Notes: generated from the sequence alone by a model not told the origin. 64,000 nucleotides of DNA from an uncultured Thermoanaerobaculia bacterium (GCA_951813015.1 CATOTG010000006.1:310001-374000); one strand, 5' to 3'. Counted from the first letter of the stretch, positions 1-8,238 are shown. Program-made: numbers and translations.

Positions 1-2
1 AG

Positions 3-662
3 GACGGCACGTTCGGAATCGTGCCATACGAGGAGCCCCTCTATCGCGGAGAGCAGCCGGTCTGGTTTGAACATCCAGAGCTCGGCGCCTCTTGTGACGT
101 GGTGGCGATCCCCATGGCAAGACCAGTTTCATGTCCAGAGTTCATGCACAACGCGGCAAACCGCATCAGCACGGACGACATACCCGTCGAGCCCGGTTGC
201 ACCGTCTTCGTGATCGGCTTTCCGCACGCCCTGAGAGTTGGCTTCGGCTGGCCATTGTGGAAGTCCGGCTATGTCGCGTCGGAGCCACACTACGATGTTG
301 ACCTTGGCGTCAAGCTGTCGAGTCACGGAGAGTTCTCGGGCGGTGTTCGAATGCCTGCCTTCTTCATAGACGCCCAAACTCGAAGCGGGATGTCGGGGTC
401 TCCCGTCTTCGTTCGCTATCACGGTGCCTGCGACCAGGCAGATCCTTACCGAAAGGTTGACCCGAGCGAACCTGGATTCTGGGAAAGGAAGGACGTAGCC
501 TTATGGGGTAGCCAGGGCACACGGTTTGTGGGCTGTTACAGCGGTCGAGCCTCCGCACGTGAAAACGAAGCGGCCTTGGGCCTATGTTGGCGTAGAGACG
601 TCATCGAGACGATCTGCCGTGGCAAAAAGCAAGGGAGCAATCCTCATATTCTCAGGGCCTAA
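3..662 (+). CDS. Trypsin-like serine peptidase, 5' end outside window
   Basis: The frame is open from the left edge and the first GTG at 21 has coding-like sequence before it, so I read this as the C-terminal part of a longer gene. The serine motif GMSGSPVF is present (nucleophile Ser about residue 125 counted from the GTG), and CDVVAIPM resembles the segment holding the catalytic Asp in trypsin/HtrA-like folds. The catalytic His would lie upstream of the window. No PDZ domain follows; the protein ends about 90 residues after the serine motif. It is probably a stand-alone trypsin-like peptidase of the type often found beside stress or defence genes. The family assignment is good, the substrate unknown. 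Confidence 0.7.
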   Translation, partial: DGTFGIVPYEEPLYRGEQPVWFEHPELGASCDVVAIPMARPVSCPEFMHNAANRISTDDIPVEPGCTVFVIGFPHALRVGFGWPLWKSGYVASEPHYDVDLGVKLSSHGEFSGGVRMPAFFIDAQTRSGMSGSPVFVRYHGACDQADPYRKVDPSEPGFWERKDVALWGSQGTRFVGCYSGRASARENEAALGLCWRRDVIETICRGKKQGSNPHILRA

Positions 663-742
663 CTGGCAGCCGGTCAGCTGATTCGGCCCGAGGCCGACCC
701 GTTGTAAACCGTATCCAGTACCTGGATGTTGGAGGAAAACCG

Positions 743-1549
743 ATGACACTACTCAACCTGGGCCCGGACGATCAACTGCTGCACGTCGCAAGAGTGGTTC
801 CCGCGGGGAGTGACGAGAGTACCGTCTTCATGAGGGCTCTCCGACCCGGCGAGGAAGACTCCGGGGAGGCAGTACACGTCCCCGCCGGAAAGCGAGTGGT
901 TCTTCGGGCTGGGGACCTGTCTATCAGCTTGGACGAGATTGACGCCAGAAGCCCGGAAGGACGTGGTGGGTACGCCCCGGTAGCTGACACGATCTGGACT
1001 TGGTGCCAGGTGGTCGGCGCCGAAGACCAGAGTCTCCTGCTGCTGCTCTTGGCGGCGGCCAGGCGGCTTGACGCTACGCATGTCTTCTGGTCTGCTGCCC
1101 TCGATGCGCTTGAGGAAGCCGATACTCTGGACGGGATTGATAGAAGAGCGAAGCTGTTTCATTCGCTTGCGATGGCTGAAGTGACCGTAATTTCTCTGTC
1201 TCGGGTAGTGGAAATGCTGTATCGCCTGGAAGAGAGATCTTGCCTAGACCTCCGGATTCCAGAGAGCGTCGGCGCTTTCAGAGAACCGCTGCGCAGGATG
1301 CGAAACGCTCTAGAACATATTGACGACCGTGCGATCGGGGAAGCGAGGGACGGCACCGCCGACAGCGCAATGTCCATCTTCTTTCAACCCCTATTCGTGG
1401 ACGAAGGCGTGTTGATCTACGCCGGCAAGGGCATCCGGTTTTCAACGGGAATCCCCAAAGCTTTCATCCAGTGCCGAGAAGTGATTATGCGAGTGACTAA
1501 GGCTCGGCCACGGTGTGAAGCAACTGATCCGGTAGGCCGCGACGAGTAG
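743..1549 (+). CDS. Hypothetical protein with HEPN-like RNxxxH motif
   Basis: A 268-residue protein starting at an ATG preceded by GGAGG at 731-735. The first ~85 residues look beta-rich and the rest largely helical. Around residues 190-200 it contains RMRNALEHIDDR, which fits the RN-x3-H signature of HEPN-domain ribonucleases and nucleic-acid-binding proteins. No nucleotidyltransferase (MNT) partner lies next to it, so it is not a standard HEPN/MNT toxin-antitoxin pair. The fold is inferred from one motif plus helical character; the function is unknown. Confidence 0.6.
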   Translation: MTLLNLGPDDQLLHVARVVPAGSDESTVFMRALRPGEEDSGEAVHVPAGKRVVLRAGDLSISLDEIDARSPEGRGGYAPVADTIWTWCQVVGAEDQSLLLLLLAAARRLDATHVFWSAALDALEEADTLDGIDRRAKLFHSLAMAEVTVISLSRVVEMLYRLEERSCLDLRIPESVGAFREPLRRMRNALEHIDDRAIGEARDGTADSAMSIFFQPLFVDEGVLIYAGKGIRFSTGIPKAFIQCREVIMRVTKARPRCEATDPVGRDE

Positions 1550-1569
1550 CCTCGGCCCACCGTCGCGGC
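1536..1569 (+). terminator. Inverted repeat over the stop of the preceding gene
   Basis: Perfect 9-bp arms (GCCGCGACG at 1536-1544 and CGTCGCGGC at 1561-1569) flank a 16-nt loop that contains the TAG stop. There is no T run, so an intrinsic terminator is possible but not certain. Confidence 0.4.
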
Positions 1570-1739
1570 GTCCTATTTGGCCAGAGGCGGGCTCTTTCGC
1601 CCATCAGGGGCGCGCGCCGAGCCAACGAAGGACGGAATCGAAGGCGCGTTCGGGTTCTTCGATATGGGACGCGAGTGGATCGTGCGAGGTTTTGCGGATC
1701 TGACTACCGAGTCAATGCACCGTAACTGGGAGAGAGTAG

Positions 1740-2279
1740 ATGCCTGCACTGGCTGAATGGACCAACGGCTTGCTTACCCAGCCTGAGGGCTCGTGGGACG
1801 GGGACCTCGCGTCGTGGGACGTTTCGGACGTTGTCACGCCATGGCCCTTCAGAACGGCGATTCCCGGACATTCAGCGGCGGCTCCATCTCGCGTTGTCGT
1901 CCGCGTGAATTCACCCGCACCGCCCGACCCGATCGTGAACGTGATCCGTCAGGCGTCGGAACTGCTTCACCTACCACCAGGTTGGAACTCATACGGCGCC
2001 AAGCCGATCGCGAACGAAGCCGTGGAAGCTGCGATTGCGTTTCTAGTCGAAGCGATTCCAGCTATCCCGAACGTCGTCGCACCAGCCGTTGTGCCGACGG
2101 TTCGCGGAGGGCTTCAACTCGAGTGGCGCCGACAAGGAGTCGACCTCGAGATCGAGTTCGGGCCGGACGCTACAGGTTCGTGGTACGCCGAGGACCGGGA
2201 CACGGAAGAGACGGTCGAAGCGCCACTGGTCGTTGACGACGTAGCGTTTCGACGGTGGTTGGGCCGGGCTTCAGGCTGA
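1740..2279 (+). CDS. Conserved hypothetical protein
   Basis: A 179-residue protein starting at ATG 1740 after a GGGAGAG ribosome-binding-like stretch. The C-terminal half (about residues 75-178) has the pattern LPPGWNSYGAKPI, then VVPTVRGGLQLEWR and VDLEIEF. I recognise this as a widespread small hypothetical family often found near toxin-antitoxin or mobile genes. No catalytic motif is visible. The N-terminal ~70 residues are low in recognisable structure. A 190-bp non-coding stretch separates it from the upstream gene. Confidence 0.65.
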   Translation: MPALAEWTNGLLTQPEGSWDGDLASWDVSDVVTPWPFRTAIPGHSAAAPSRVVVRVNSPAPPDPIVNVIRQASELLHLPPGWNSYGAKPIANEAVEAAIAFLVEAIPAIPNVVAPAVVPTVRGGLQLEWRRQGVDLEIEFGPDATGSWYAEDRDTEETVEAPLVVDDVAFRRWLGRASG

Positions 2280-2467
2280 CCTCGTGACAACTCCTGAGGA
2301 GTGCGGGGAGCGGTTTCCCGCGTCATCTCTTTGAGCGATGTCTCTACGAGGGACGACAACGAGACCCTGCGAGCCGCAGCATGGTGCTTCGCTCGCAGCT
2401 CCTGATCTCGTCCGGAACGATCGCAAGAACACGCAAGTGCGCCGCGGCCTTGCGCCACAGTTCGGAC

Positions 2468-2485
2468 GCCGGCCGGAAGGCCGGC
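2468..2485 (+). repeat. Solo GCCGGCC hairpin of the dispersed palindrome family
   Basis: GCCGGCC-GGAA-GGCCGGC followed by GCACCC, between two convergent genes. The same core (GCCGGCC, short loop, GGCCGGC, then CACCC) recurs near 13.6, 13.7, 14.3, 14.6, 15.5 and 18.2-18.3 kb, and the larger elements at 20, 21, 41 and 56 kb share the flanking words. It could act as a bidirectional terminator. Confidence 0.6.
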
Positions 2486-2514
2486 GCACCCAATGGTGAC
2501 CGCTGCGGAACGTC

Positions 2515-3411
2515 CTAACCGGCAGTTGCCGGCGAGAACGCCGGCGACCCCAACCGCGTCTGATCCCCCACAAGCTCCGCCAGCACCGGCTCGATGTAGC
2601 CGTAGAACCGCTCCGGGTCCTCCGACATCGGGAAGTGGCCCAGCCCCTCCATCGTTCGGTACGTTGCGCCCTTGATCTGCCCCGCGACCTCCCTGGACAT
2701 CTCGGGCGTCGTCGCGGCGTCGTACTCGCCGGTCAGCAGGAACACCCGCGTCTGCGAGGTGTCGATCTCCGAGGCCCTGTCGCCCAGGTCGTGGTCGGCG
2801 CCCCAGTAGAAGAGGTCGCCCCGGAACACCCGCGGGGCGCCCTGGCTGTAGCACCAGCCGACTTCGCGGCGGTACGCCTCGGGCGCCTTGGGCGAGGTGA
2901 TTCCGATCATCAGGTCGCCCTTGTAGCCGTTGTTGATCTCGGGGTGGTCGAGCAGGTCGATGTTGCCGGCATCCGACTTGATCGCCGCCTCGAGGCCGAT
3001 GACCGCCTGGAACAGGCCCGGGCGGTGCAGGGCGAGGTCGAGTGCGAGGTGGCCGCCGATCGAGCTGCCCATGTAGACCGGGTCTTCGAGCTGGAGCTCG
3101 CCCACGAAGGCGGCGACGAAGTCCAGCAGGAAGCTCTTCGTCAGCTTGTACTCCTGCTTCCACCACTCGACGCCTGCCGGCGGCACGGACTTGGCGTGGT
3201 AGGGCAGGTCGTAGGCCAGCAGGTGGAAGTGCCGGCCGATTCGCTCATCCTCCAACAAGTGCCGCCACTGGCGGCCGTCGGAGCCCGCCGTGTGCTGCAG
3301 CACCAGCGGAATGCCGTCCGGGTTCCCGGCCGACTCGAAGTAGACCTCGTAGGAAACGCCATGGACGTCCAGGTCCAGGTAGCGGCCGACGCGCCGCGCG
3401 AAGGTGGGCAT
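2515..3411 (-). CDS. Alpha/beta-hydrolase family protein
   Basis: A 298-residue protein. The start is set at 3411, where its ATG overlaps the upstream gene's TGA (TGATG), rather than at longer in-frame starts that run through that gene. Recognisable elements are the oxyanion segment VLQHTAGSDGRQW, the nucleophile elbow MGSSIGG (Ser about residue 125), an acid region LTGEYDAATTP and a C-terminal LGHFP with the catalytic His. This is a complete Ser-Asp-His hydrolase. It is the last gene of a coupled three-gene minus-strand operon with an SCP2-like and a small membrane protein. The substrate cannot be read from the sequence. Confidence 0.85.
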   Translation of the reverse strand: MPTFARRVGRYLDLDVHGVSYEVYFESAGNPDGIPLVLQHTAGSDGRQWRHLLEDERIGRHFHLLAYDLPYHAKSVPPAGVEWWKQEYKLTKSFLLDFVAAFVGELQLEDPVYMGSSIGGHLALDLALHRPGLFQAVIGLEAAIKSDAGNIDLLDHPEINNGYKGDLMIGITSPKAPEAYRREVGWCYSQGAPRVFRGDLFYWGADHDLGDRASEIDTSQTRVFLLTGEYDAATTPEMSREVAGQIKGATYRTMEGLGHFPMSEDPERFYGYIEPVLAELVGDQTRLGSPAFSPATAG

Positions 3412-3755
3412 CAGGCCGCCGCCCTCTGGTCGCCGAGCAGCATCCGCTTCACGTCGCCGTTCGTCTGCTGGCTCAGGATGAACAGGTAGAGCGTGAGGAT
3501 CGGCGCGCCGAGCAAGAGGCCCCCCACGCCGAGCAAGAGCCCGCCCGGCCTGAAGTGGTTGCGCCAGGCCATCCAGAAGCCGGACAGAACCAGCATCCCC
3601 ATGAAGTCCAGGTTGAACTGGCCGGGCCATGCCCCCTCCGCGATGTCGCCGAAGAAGACGGCGAACAGGCCCAGGCCGTGTTCCCTCGCGACGAGTACCG
3701 TGTAGACGACGATCACGCCGAAGATGAGGCCAAGCAGCAGGCGAAACGCGTTCAT
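3411..3755 (-). CDS. Small integral membrane protein
   Basis: A 114-residue protein with three predicted membrane segments: near the N-terminus (LLLGLIFGVIVVYTVLV), around residues 55-70 and around residues 75-100. The ATG at 3755 overlaps the preceding stop (ATGA) and its own TGA overlaps the start of the hydrolase gene, so all three genes are probably translationally coupled. No family recognised. The two middle helices are joined by a short polar RNHF segment. Confidence 0.7.
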   Translation of the reverse strand: MNAFRLLLGLIFGVIVVYTVLVAREHGLGLFAVFFGDIAEGAWPGQFNLDFMGMLVLSGFWMAWRNHFRPGGLLLGVGGLLLGAPILTLYLFILSQQTNGDVKRMLLGDQRAAA

Positions 3756-4138
3756 GCGGAAGCTCCCTCGGTTGGGTCGGATAGATCGCGCATCACCTGA
3801 ACCAGCCGCCGCAGCGCCGGGTAGTACGCGGCGTACGCGAGCTGATCGCGGTTCAACTCGATGCCGTGATGCACGCTGGCGAAGAACGGGTCCTGGTAGA
3901 AGGGCCGCGGCGCCTTGCGCAACAGCTCGCGCCACTCCGCCTCCGGCCCGGCGAGGAAGACGTCGGTCGGCGTGTCCGCCTCGCACGGCTCGACCGCCGC
4001 CACGGCGCCGTCCTCGAAGCGGATCGCGTGGTGCCGGTCACCCACGCTCAGCCGCAGGCTCGCCGACCAGTGCCGGATCGTGTAGCGGAACTCAGGATCC
4101 TGTTCGAGAGTCGACTTCAGGATGTTCCAGGGAATCAT
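3752..4138 (-). CDS. SCP2-like sterol/lipid-binding domain protein
   Basis: A 128-residue protein starting at ATG 4138 (MIPWNILKST). The middle reads RFEDGAVAAVEP then DVFLAGPEAEWRELL, the beta-strand and helix pattern of SCP-2-like domains (a property strand, then 'xDVxLxGxxxxWxxLL'). It is the first gene of a three-gene operon with a membrane protein and an alpha/beta hydrolase. This suggests handling of a hydrophobic substrate, though that is inferred from context. The divergent MaoC gene begins 106 bp away, so both promoters lie in 4139-4244. Confidence 0.6.
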   Translation of the reverse strand: MIPWNILKSTLEQDPEFRYTIRHWSASLRLSVGDRHHAIRFEDGAVAAVEPCEADTPTDVFLAGPEAEWRELLRKAPRPFYQDPFFASVHHGIELNRDQLAYAAYYPALRRLVQVMRDLSDPTEGASA

Positions 4139-4244
4139 CCAGGAATCGTAGCGCGGTGGAACCACTGGGCGCGGCCCGCCACGGGGTGCGCCGCAAAGCG
4201 GCGGCCATCCTGCTCCCCACCCCCGTGGTAGAAACTTCGCCGCA

Positions 4245-4739
4245 ATGCCCGATCCGGACTTCTCCACCTTCCCGCTCAAGAAGAAGGGCAACCGCTACCA
4301 GGACTTCGAGGAAGGCCGGACCTTCGAGCACCACTGGGGCCGCACCCTGAGCGAGGCGGACAACGCGCTGTTCGCCACGGCGACGATGCGGTACACCCCG
4401 CTCTACTTCAACGCCGAGTACGCGCGCGCCCACGGCCACGACTCGGTCGTCATCGACCCGCTGCTCGTGCTCTGCACCGTGGTCGGCATGTCCGTCGAGG
4501 ACCTCTCCGAGGGCGGCGGGCCGTTCCTCGGCGTGAACGACGTGAAGTTCCACCAGCCCGTCTACCCCGGCGACACGATCACCGGCAGGAGCCGGGTGGT
4601 GAGCCGCCGCGAGTCCGGCTCCAGGCCCCACTTCGGCATCGTCACATGGGAGACCGAGGCCCGCAACCAGCACGGCCACGTCGTGCTGACCTACCAGCGC
4701 ACCAACCTGGTCGCCAAGCGCCGGGAGCCGACGCGATGA
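4245..4739 (+). CDS. MaoC-like hotdog-fold hydratase, subunit/paralogue 1
   Basis: A 164-residue single hotdog protein of the MaoC (R-hydratase) superfamily. It contains GRTLSEADNALF, then TPLYFNAEYARAHGH, FLGVNDVKFHQPVYPGDTI and the C-terminal strand VLTYQRTNLV. The usual catalytic Asp/His signature (GDxNPxH) is altered here to MRYTPLYF, as in the mesaconyl/itaconyl-CoA hydratase-like branch. It opens a four-gene operon with a second MaoC protein (4-bp overlap), a CoA-transferase and a CoA lyase. It may act on a C4/C5 dicarboxyl-CoA, or form a heterodimer with the next gene product; which subunit is catalytic is not resolved. Confidence 0.85.
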   Translation: MPDPDFSTFPLKKKGNRYQDFEEGRTFEHHWGRTLSEADNALFATATMRYTPLYFNAEYARAHGHDSVVIDPLLVLCTVVGMSVEDLSEGGGPFLGVNDVKFHQPVYPGDTITGRSRVVSRRESGSRPHFGIVTWETEARNQHGHVVLTYQRTNLVAKRREPTR

Positions 4740-5209
4740 CGACAGCCCTCACCTCCCCCTCCACCTGTTTCGAAGACTTCGCCGCCGGCCAGAAGATGCG
4801 CCACGCCCGCAGCACCACGATCGACGAAGTCGAAAGTCAGCTCCTCACCAAGCTCGTCCTGAACACCGCCGACGGCCACTTCGACGAGCACAAGATGAAG
4901 GCGTCCCCCTTCGGCCAGCGCCTCGTCTTCGGCCTGGTCACCGGCTCGACGGTGATCGGCCTGGCGACCCAGGACACGGCCGAGAACGCCCTCGCCGAGC
5001 TCGGCCTCGACCGGATGCGCTTTCGCGCGCCCGTCTTCCTAGGCGACTCGCTGACCGCCTACACCGAGGTGCTCGAGACCCGCGACGCCGACCGCGACGA
5101 CGCCGGCGTCGTCCGCTTCAAGCACTGGGGCACGAAGCAGGACGGCACGATCGTGTTCGAGGGCGAGCGCGAGGTCCTGATCAAGCGCCGTTCGCACTGG
5201 GGGTCGTAG
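4736..5209 (+). CDS. MaoC-like hotdog-fold hydratase, subunit/paralogue 2
   Basis: A 157-residue single hotdog domain. The start is ATG 4736, which overlaps the previous stop (ATGA). It has FEDFAAGQKM at the N-terminus, LNTADGHFDEHKM (Asp/His-rich, the likely active-site segment), SPFGQRLVFGLVTGS and FRAPVFLGDSLTAYTEV. Unlike its neighbour it keeps acidic and His residues at the active-site position. Known relatives hydrate enoyl-CoA or mesaconyl-type CoA esters. The stop TAG overlaps the GTG of the CoA-transferase, which supports tight coupling in one pathway. Confidence 0.85.
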   Translation: MTTALTSPSTCFEDFAAGQKMRHARSTTIDEVESQLLTKLVLNTADGHFDEHKMKASPFGQRLVFGLVTGSTVIGLATQDTAENALAELGLDRMRFRAPVFLGDSLTAYTEVLETRDADRDDAGVVRFKHWGTKQDGTIVFEGEREVLIKRRSHWGS

Positions 5210-6495
5210 TGGGCGGCGGGTCAGGCCCCCTCTCCGACCTCGTCATCATCGACTGCACGATGGCGCTCGCCGGGCCGTTCGGCTCGGCGATCCTCGCCGA
5301 CCTCGGCGCCGACGTGATCAAGGTGGAGCCGCCGACGGGCGACATGTCGCGCCCCTCGCCGCCCACTCCGCCGGACTTCATCAACCCCGCTCAGGGCAAG
5401 GCCGGGGTCGACGGCGGCTGCGACTTCGGCGGCTACTTCGGCAGCATCAACCGGAACAAGCGCAGCATCTCGCTCGACCTGAAGGACGAGGCCGACCGCG
5501 AGACCTTCCTTTGCCTGTGCGAGCAGGCCGACGCCGTGCTCGAGAACATGCGCACCGGCGTGATGGACCGGCTCGGGCTGAGCTACGAGACGATCCGCGA
5601 GCGCAACCCGCGGATCGTCTACGCGGCGCTGCGCGGCTTCGGCGACCCGCGGACCGGCGAGAGCCCCCACGCCGACTGGCCCGCCTTCGACATCGTGGCC
5701 CAGGCGATGGGCGGCTTCGCCCACATCAACGGCCCCGCGGGCGACGGCGGATCCGGAGGGGGCTACCCCGGGGGCGCGTCCGTCGGCGACCTGTTTCCCG
5801 GGACGCTGATGGCGCTCGGCGTCGTCGCCGGGGTCCACCACGCGCGGCGCACCGGCAAGGGCCAGTTCATGGACGTCGCGATGGTCGACGGCGTCAACCT
5901 GCTGTGCGAGTCCCTTTTCGCGAACTACGGCGCCGCGAAGAGCAACCAGCTCGGGCCGCGCGGCAGGCACCACCACAGCCTGTGCCCGTTCGGCATCTTC
6001 GACGCGAAGGACGGCGGCGTGGCGGTCGCCGCACCCGTGCCGGCCCAGTGGGAGATCCTCTGCCGCGAGATGGGGCGGCCGGAACTCGTCGACGACGAAC
6101 GCACGAAGGACTTCGCGGCCCGCCGCAAGCACCGGGAGTTCGTGGAAGGCGTCGTCTCCGAGTGGACCGGCGGGCGTACCCGCGACCAGGTCGTCGAGGC
6201 GCTCGCCGGCCGGGTCCCCTGCGGCCCGGTGCAGACCGCGGCCGACATCTTCGAGAGCCCCCACACCGCGGTCCGCGAGATGGTCGCCGAAGTCGAGCTG
6301 CCGGGCGACAACGAGCCGGTCAGGATCGTCGGCAGCCCGATCAAGTACACCGAAACGAAGACCGGCGTGCGCAGCAGGGCGCCCCTGCTCGACGAGCACC
6401 GCGAAGAGATCCTCGCCCAATTCGGGATCGACGCCGGGATCGACGCCGGGCCGGACCGGGAAGACCCGCCCAAGGAGAGTAAGCCATGCGACTGA
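5209..6495 (+). CDS. Family III (CaiB/BaiF) CoA-transferase
   Basis: A 428-residue protein with GTG start 5209 overlapping the upstream TAG. N-terminal features are CTMALAGPFGSAILADLGADVIKVEPP and NRNKRSISLDLK. The catalytic Asp is expected in SVGDLFPG (Asp about residue 194), followed by GKGQFMDVAMVDG. These are hallmarks of family III transferases that move CoA between carboxylic acids through an aspartyl anhydride intermediate. With two hydratases and a lyase it could be a mesaconyl-CoA C1-C4 transferase (3-hydroxypropionate bicycle type) or activate itaconate/citramalate. The C-terminus ends in a repetitive GIDAGIDAGPD stretch. Confidence 0.9.
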   Translation: MGGGSGPLSDLVIIDCTMALAGPFGSAILADLGADVIKVEPPTGDMSRPSPPTPPDFINPAQGKAGVDGGCDFGGYFGSINRNKRSISLDLKDEADRETFLCLCEQADAVLENMRTGVMDRLGLSYETIRERNPRIVYAALRGFGDPRTGESPHADWPAFDIVAQAMGGFAHINGPAGDGGSGGGYPGGASVGDLFPGTLMALGVVAGVHHARRTGKGQFMDVAMVDGVNLLCESLFANYGAAKSNQLGPRGRHHHSLCPFGIFDAKDGGVAVAAPVPAQWEILCREMGRPELVDDERTKDFAARRKHREFVEGVVSEWTGGRTRDQVVEALAGRVPCGPVQTAADIFESPHTAVREMVAEVELPGDNEPVRIVGSPIKYTETKTGVRSRAPLLDEHREEILAQFGIDAGIDAGPDREDPPKESKPCD

Positions 6496-7388
6496 GACGT
6501 TCCGAGCTGGCGGTGCCGGCCAGCAACCCCAGGATGGTCGAGAAGTCGGCCGGAAGCTCTGCCGACCTCGTCTTCCTCGACCTGGAGGACGCCGTCTCCC
6601 CCGACAAGAAGGAGGGCGCGCGCCAGATCGCCATCGACGGCCTGAACGAACTCGACTGGGGCAGCAAGGTGCGCTCCGTGCGCGTGAACGACCACACCAC
6701 CCGCTGGGCCGTCGACGACGTGATCAGCGTCGTCGAAGGCGCCGGCGAGAACCTCGACGTCATCATCCTGCCCAAGGTCAAGCAGCCGCGCGACATCTGG
6801 TTCTTCGAGACGATGCTCGACGGCCTCGAGCTCAAGCTCGGCCTCACCCGCAAGATCGGCCTGGAGGCCCTGATCGAGGAGGCCGAGGGCCTCGCCAACG
6901 TCGAGGCCATCGCCACCTCCTCGCCCCGCCTCGAAGCGCTCATCCTCGGCTTCGGCGACCTCTCCGGCAGCATGGGCATGCGCTTCGGCCACGAACTCGA
7001 CAAGGACTACCGCTACCCCGGCGACATGTGGTCCGCCCACCGCGTCCGCATGATCGCCGCCTGCCGCGCCGCCGGCATCGACGCGATCGACGGCCCCTTC
7101 GGCGACTTCAGGAACGATCACGCCTACATGAAGCAAGCCACCTACGCCGCCACCCTCGGCGCCGTCGGCAAGTGGTGCATCCACCCCAACCAGATCCCGC
7201 TCGCCAACGACGTCTTCGCGCCGTCGCCCAGGGAGATCAAGCAGGCGCAGAAGATGGTCGACCTGTACAACGAGTCCGTGGCGAAGGGCGCCGGGGCCGG
7301 CGGCAAGGGCGGGCAGTTGGTGGATGCGGCGACGTTGCGGATCTATCGGCCGGTGTTGGAGCGGGCGAGGGCTACGGGGAGGTTGTAG
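6486..7388 (+). CDS. HpcH/HpaI-type (malyl/beta-methylmalyl/citramalyl)-CoA lyase
   Basis: A 300-residue CitE-like TIM barrel starting at ATG 6486, 10 bp inside the CoA-transferase, with GGAG at 6475-6478. Motifs are DLVFLDLEDAVSPDKK (substrate/metal acidic motif), ALIEEAEGLANVEAIA, LILGFGDLS and GKWCIHPNQIP. Length and motifs match malyl-CoA/beta-methylmalyl-CoA/citramalyl-CoA lyases, which cleave a 3-hydroxyacyl-CoA to acetyl- or propionyl-CoA plus glyoxylate or pyruvate. It completes a hydratase-transferase-lyase set. The exact substrate cannot be told from sequence. Its 3' end overlaps the convergent antitoxin-like gene by 17 bp. Confidence 0.88.
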   Translation: MRLRRSELAVPASNPRMVEKSAGSSADLVFLDLEDAVSPDKKEGARQIAIDGLNELDWGSKVRSVRVNDHTTRWAVDDVISVVEGAGENLDVIILPKVKQPRDIWFFETMLDGLELKLGLTRKIGLEALIEEAEGLANVEAIATSSPRLEALILGFGDLSGSMGMRFGHELDKDYRYPGDMWSAHRVRMIAACRAAGIDAIDGPFGDFRNDHAYMKQATYAATLGAVGKWCIHPNQIPLANDVFAPSPREIKQAQKMVDLYNESVAKGAGAGGKGGQLVDAATLRIYRPVLERARATGRL

Positions 7389-7695
7389 GAGCGAAGATGG
7401 TCTTCAAGTCCTGCTGCAGGTCTTCCGGTTCGTACTGCGCGGGCACCTTCCTGCTGCGGGCATGGTCCATCATCTCCCACAGCGACACACCGGCATCGCG
7501 CGCCGCCCGCGCGAGCGTGACCTTGCCCTCGCCGTACTGCCGGGCGTAGTGCTCGAGCTTCCAGTCGCGAACGGCGCTCGCGAGCAACCGGCGCACCGTC
7601 GTCGAGCGATCGGACTGCTCGACTTCCTCGATGAGTTCGAGTTCCCGGACCAGCCCCAAGGGCAGCCTGGCGCCTACCGTCTGTTCTTTCTTCAT
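7372..7695 (-). CDS. RHH plus UPF0175-like antitoxin-type protein
   Basis: A 107-residue protein. The N-terminal ~45 residues (ARLPLGLVRELELIEEVE, then DRSTTVRRLLASAVRDW) form a ribbon-helix-helix DNA-binding domain. The second half (GKVTLARAARDAGVSLWEMMDHAR) is the UPF0175 helix-turn-helix-like motif. Relatives pair with PIN-type toxins, but no toxin gene follows here; the next sequence is the 3' end of the CoA lyase gene. It is probably an orphan antitoxin or regulator. The terminal 17 bp overlap the lyase gene tail-to-tail. Confidence 0.75.
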   Translation of the reverse strand: MKKEQTVGARLPLGLVRELELIEEVEQSDRSTTVRRLLASAVRDWKLEHYARQYGEGKVTLARAARDAGVSLWEMMDHARSRKVPAQYEPEDLQQDLKTIFAPTTSP

Positions 7696-7753
7696 GAGTC
7701 TGTCTCCCGTGCAAGTCTCATGACCTCAGCCACAACCGCAGGGGAGAGCCACG

Positions 7754-7811
7754 AGTTCTCAGGTGCTCGTCGAAGCAGTCTGAGGGCGCTAGCGGGCCTT
7801 TCCTGACCGCG
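7754..7811. repeat. Direct repeat, copy 1 (partner 9399-9456)
   Basis: A 58-bp segment spanning the stop and last codons of the minus-strand membrane gene. Aligned by eye it matches 9399-9456 at about 50 of 58 positions in the same orientation, including an identical run GGCCTTTCCTGACCGCG. With the 101-bp pair at 8026/8527 this shows that pieces of this gene were copied around the HicA-like module. Confidence 0.75.
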
Positions 7812-8238
7812 AGCGCAACTTCCGCGTTCCGAACCAGACGCCCACGACCCCAATCAGCGGGTTGAGCCAGTTGAACCATGCCGGCTGGCGGGCGCCCGCG
7901 GTCGCCTCCATCATCGACACGTCGTCGGGGCGCGGTCCTGCCGCCACCTCCGGCGGGATCAGGGCATTCACCACTCCGAGCACGATTACCAGGCCGATCA
8001 GCATCGTGGCGCCCCCGGCATCGCGCGCCACCCTGGCACAGACTTGCCCGCCGATGTACGCGCCCACGAGCCCAAGGACGAGCTGGACGAGGACCCAGCC
8101 GCCGGGTACCTCCCAGGAACCCGGCTCGAAGGCGCGCGAGGGCCCCACCGTCAGCCACAGAAGCGAGAAGAGCGCGAAGAGCACCGCGGCCATGGCGATG
8201 TAGCCGACGATGGCAGCGAGGATGTTCTTGAGCATCAT
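7789..8238 (-). CDS. Four-helix integral membrane protein, unknown function
   Basis: A 149-residue protein with predicted membrane helices at about residues 4-30, 45-65 (WVLVQLVLGLVGAYIGG), 77-95 and 122-137. ATG 8238 is preceded by GGAGGAC on its strand. Family not recognised. Fragments of a second, decayed copy are found at 8527-8627 and 9399-9456. The tail is basic (RKLRSRSGKAR). Confidence 0.7.
   Translation of the reverse strand: MMLKNILAAIVGYIAMAAVLFALFSLLWLTVGPSRAFEPGSWEVPGGWVLVQLVLGLVGAYIGGQVCARVARDAGGATMLIGLVIVLGVVNALIPPEVAAGPRPDDVSMMEATAGARQPAWFNWLNPLIGVVGVWFGTRKLRSRSGKAR

Noticed and set aside
7372..7695. UPF0175-like gene as half of a toxin-antitoxin pair
   Set aside because: No toxin gene on the same strand: upstream is a membrane protein and downstream is the convergent lyase. 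Kept as an orphan.
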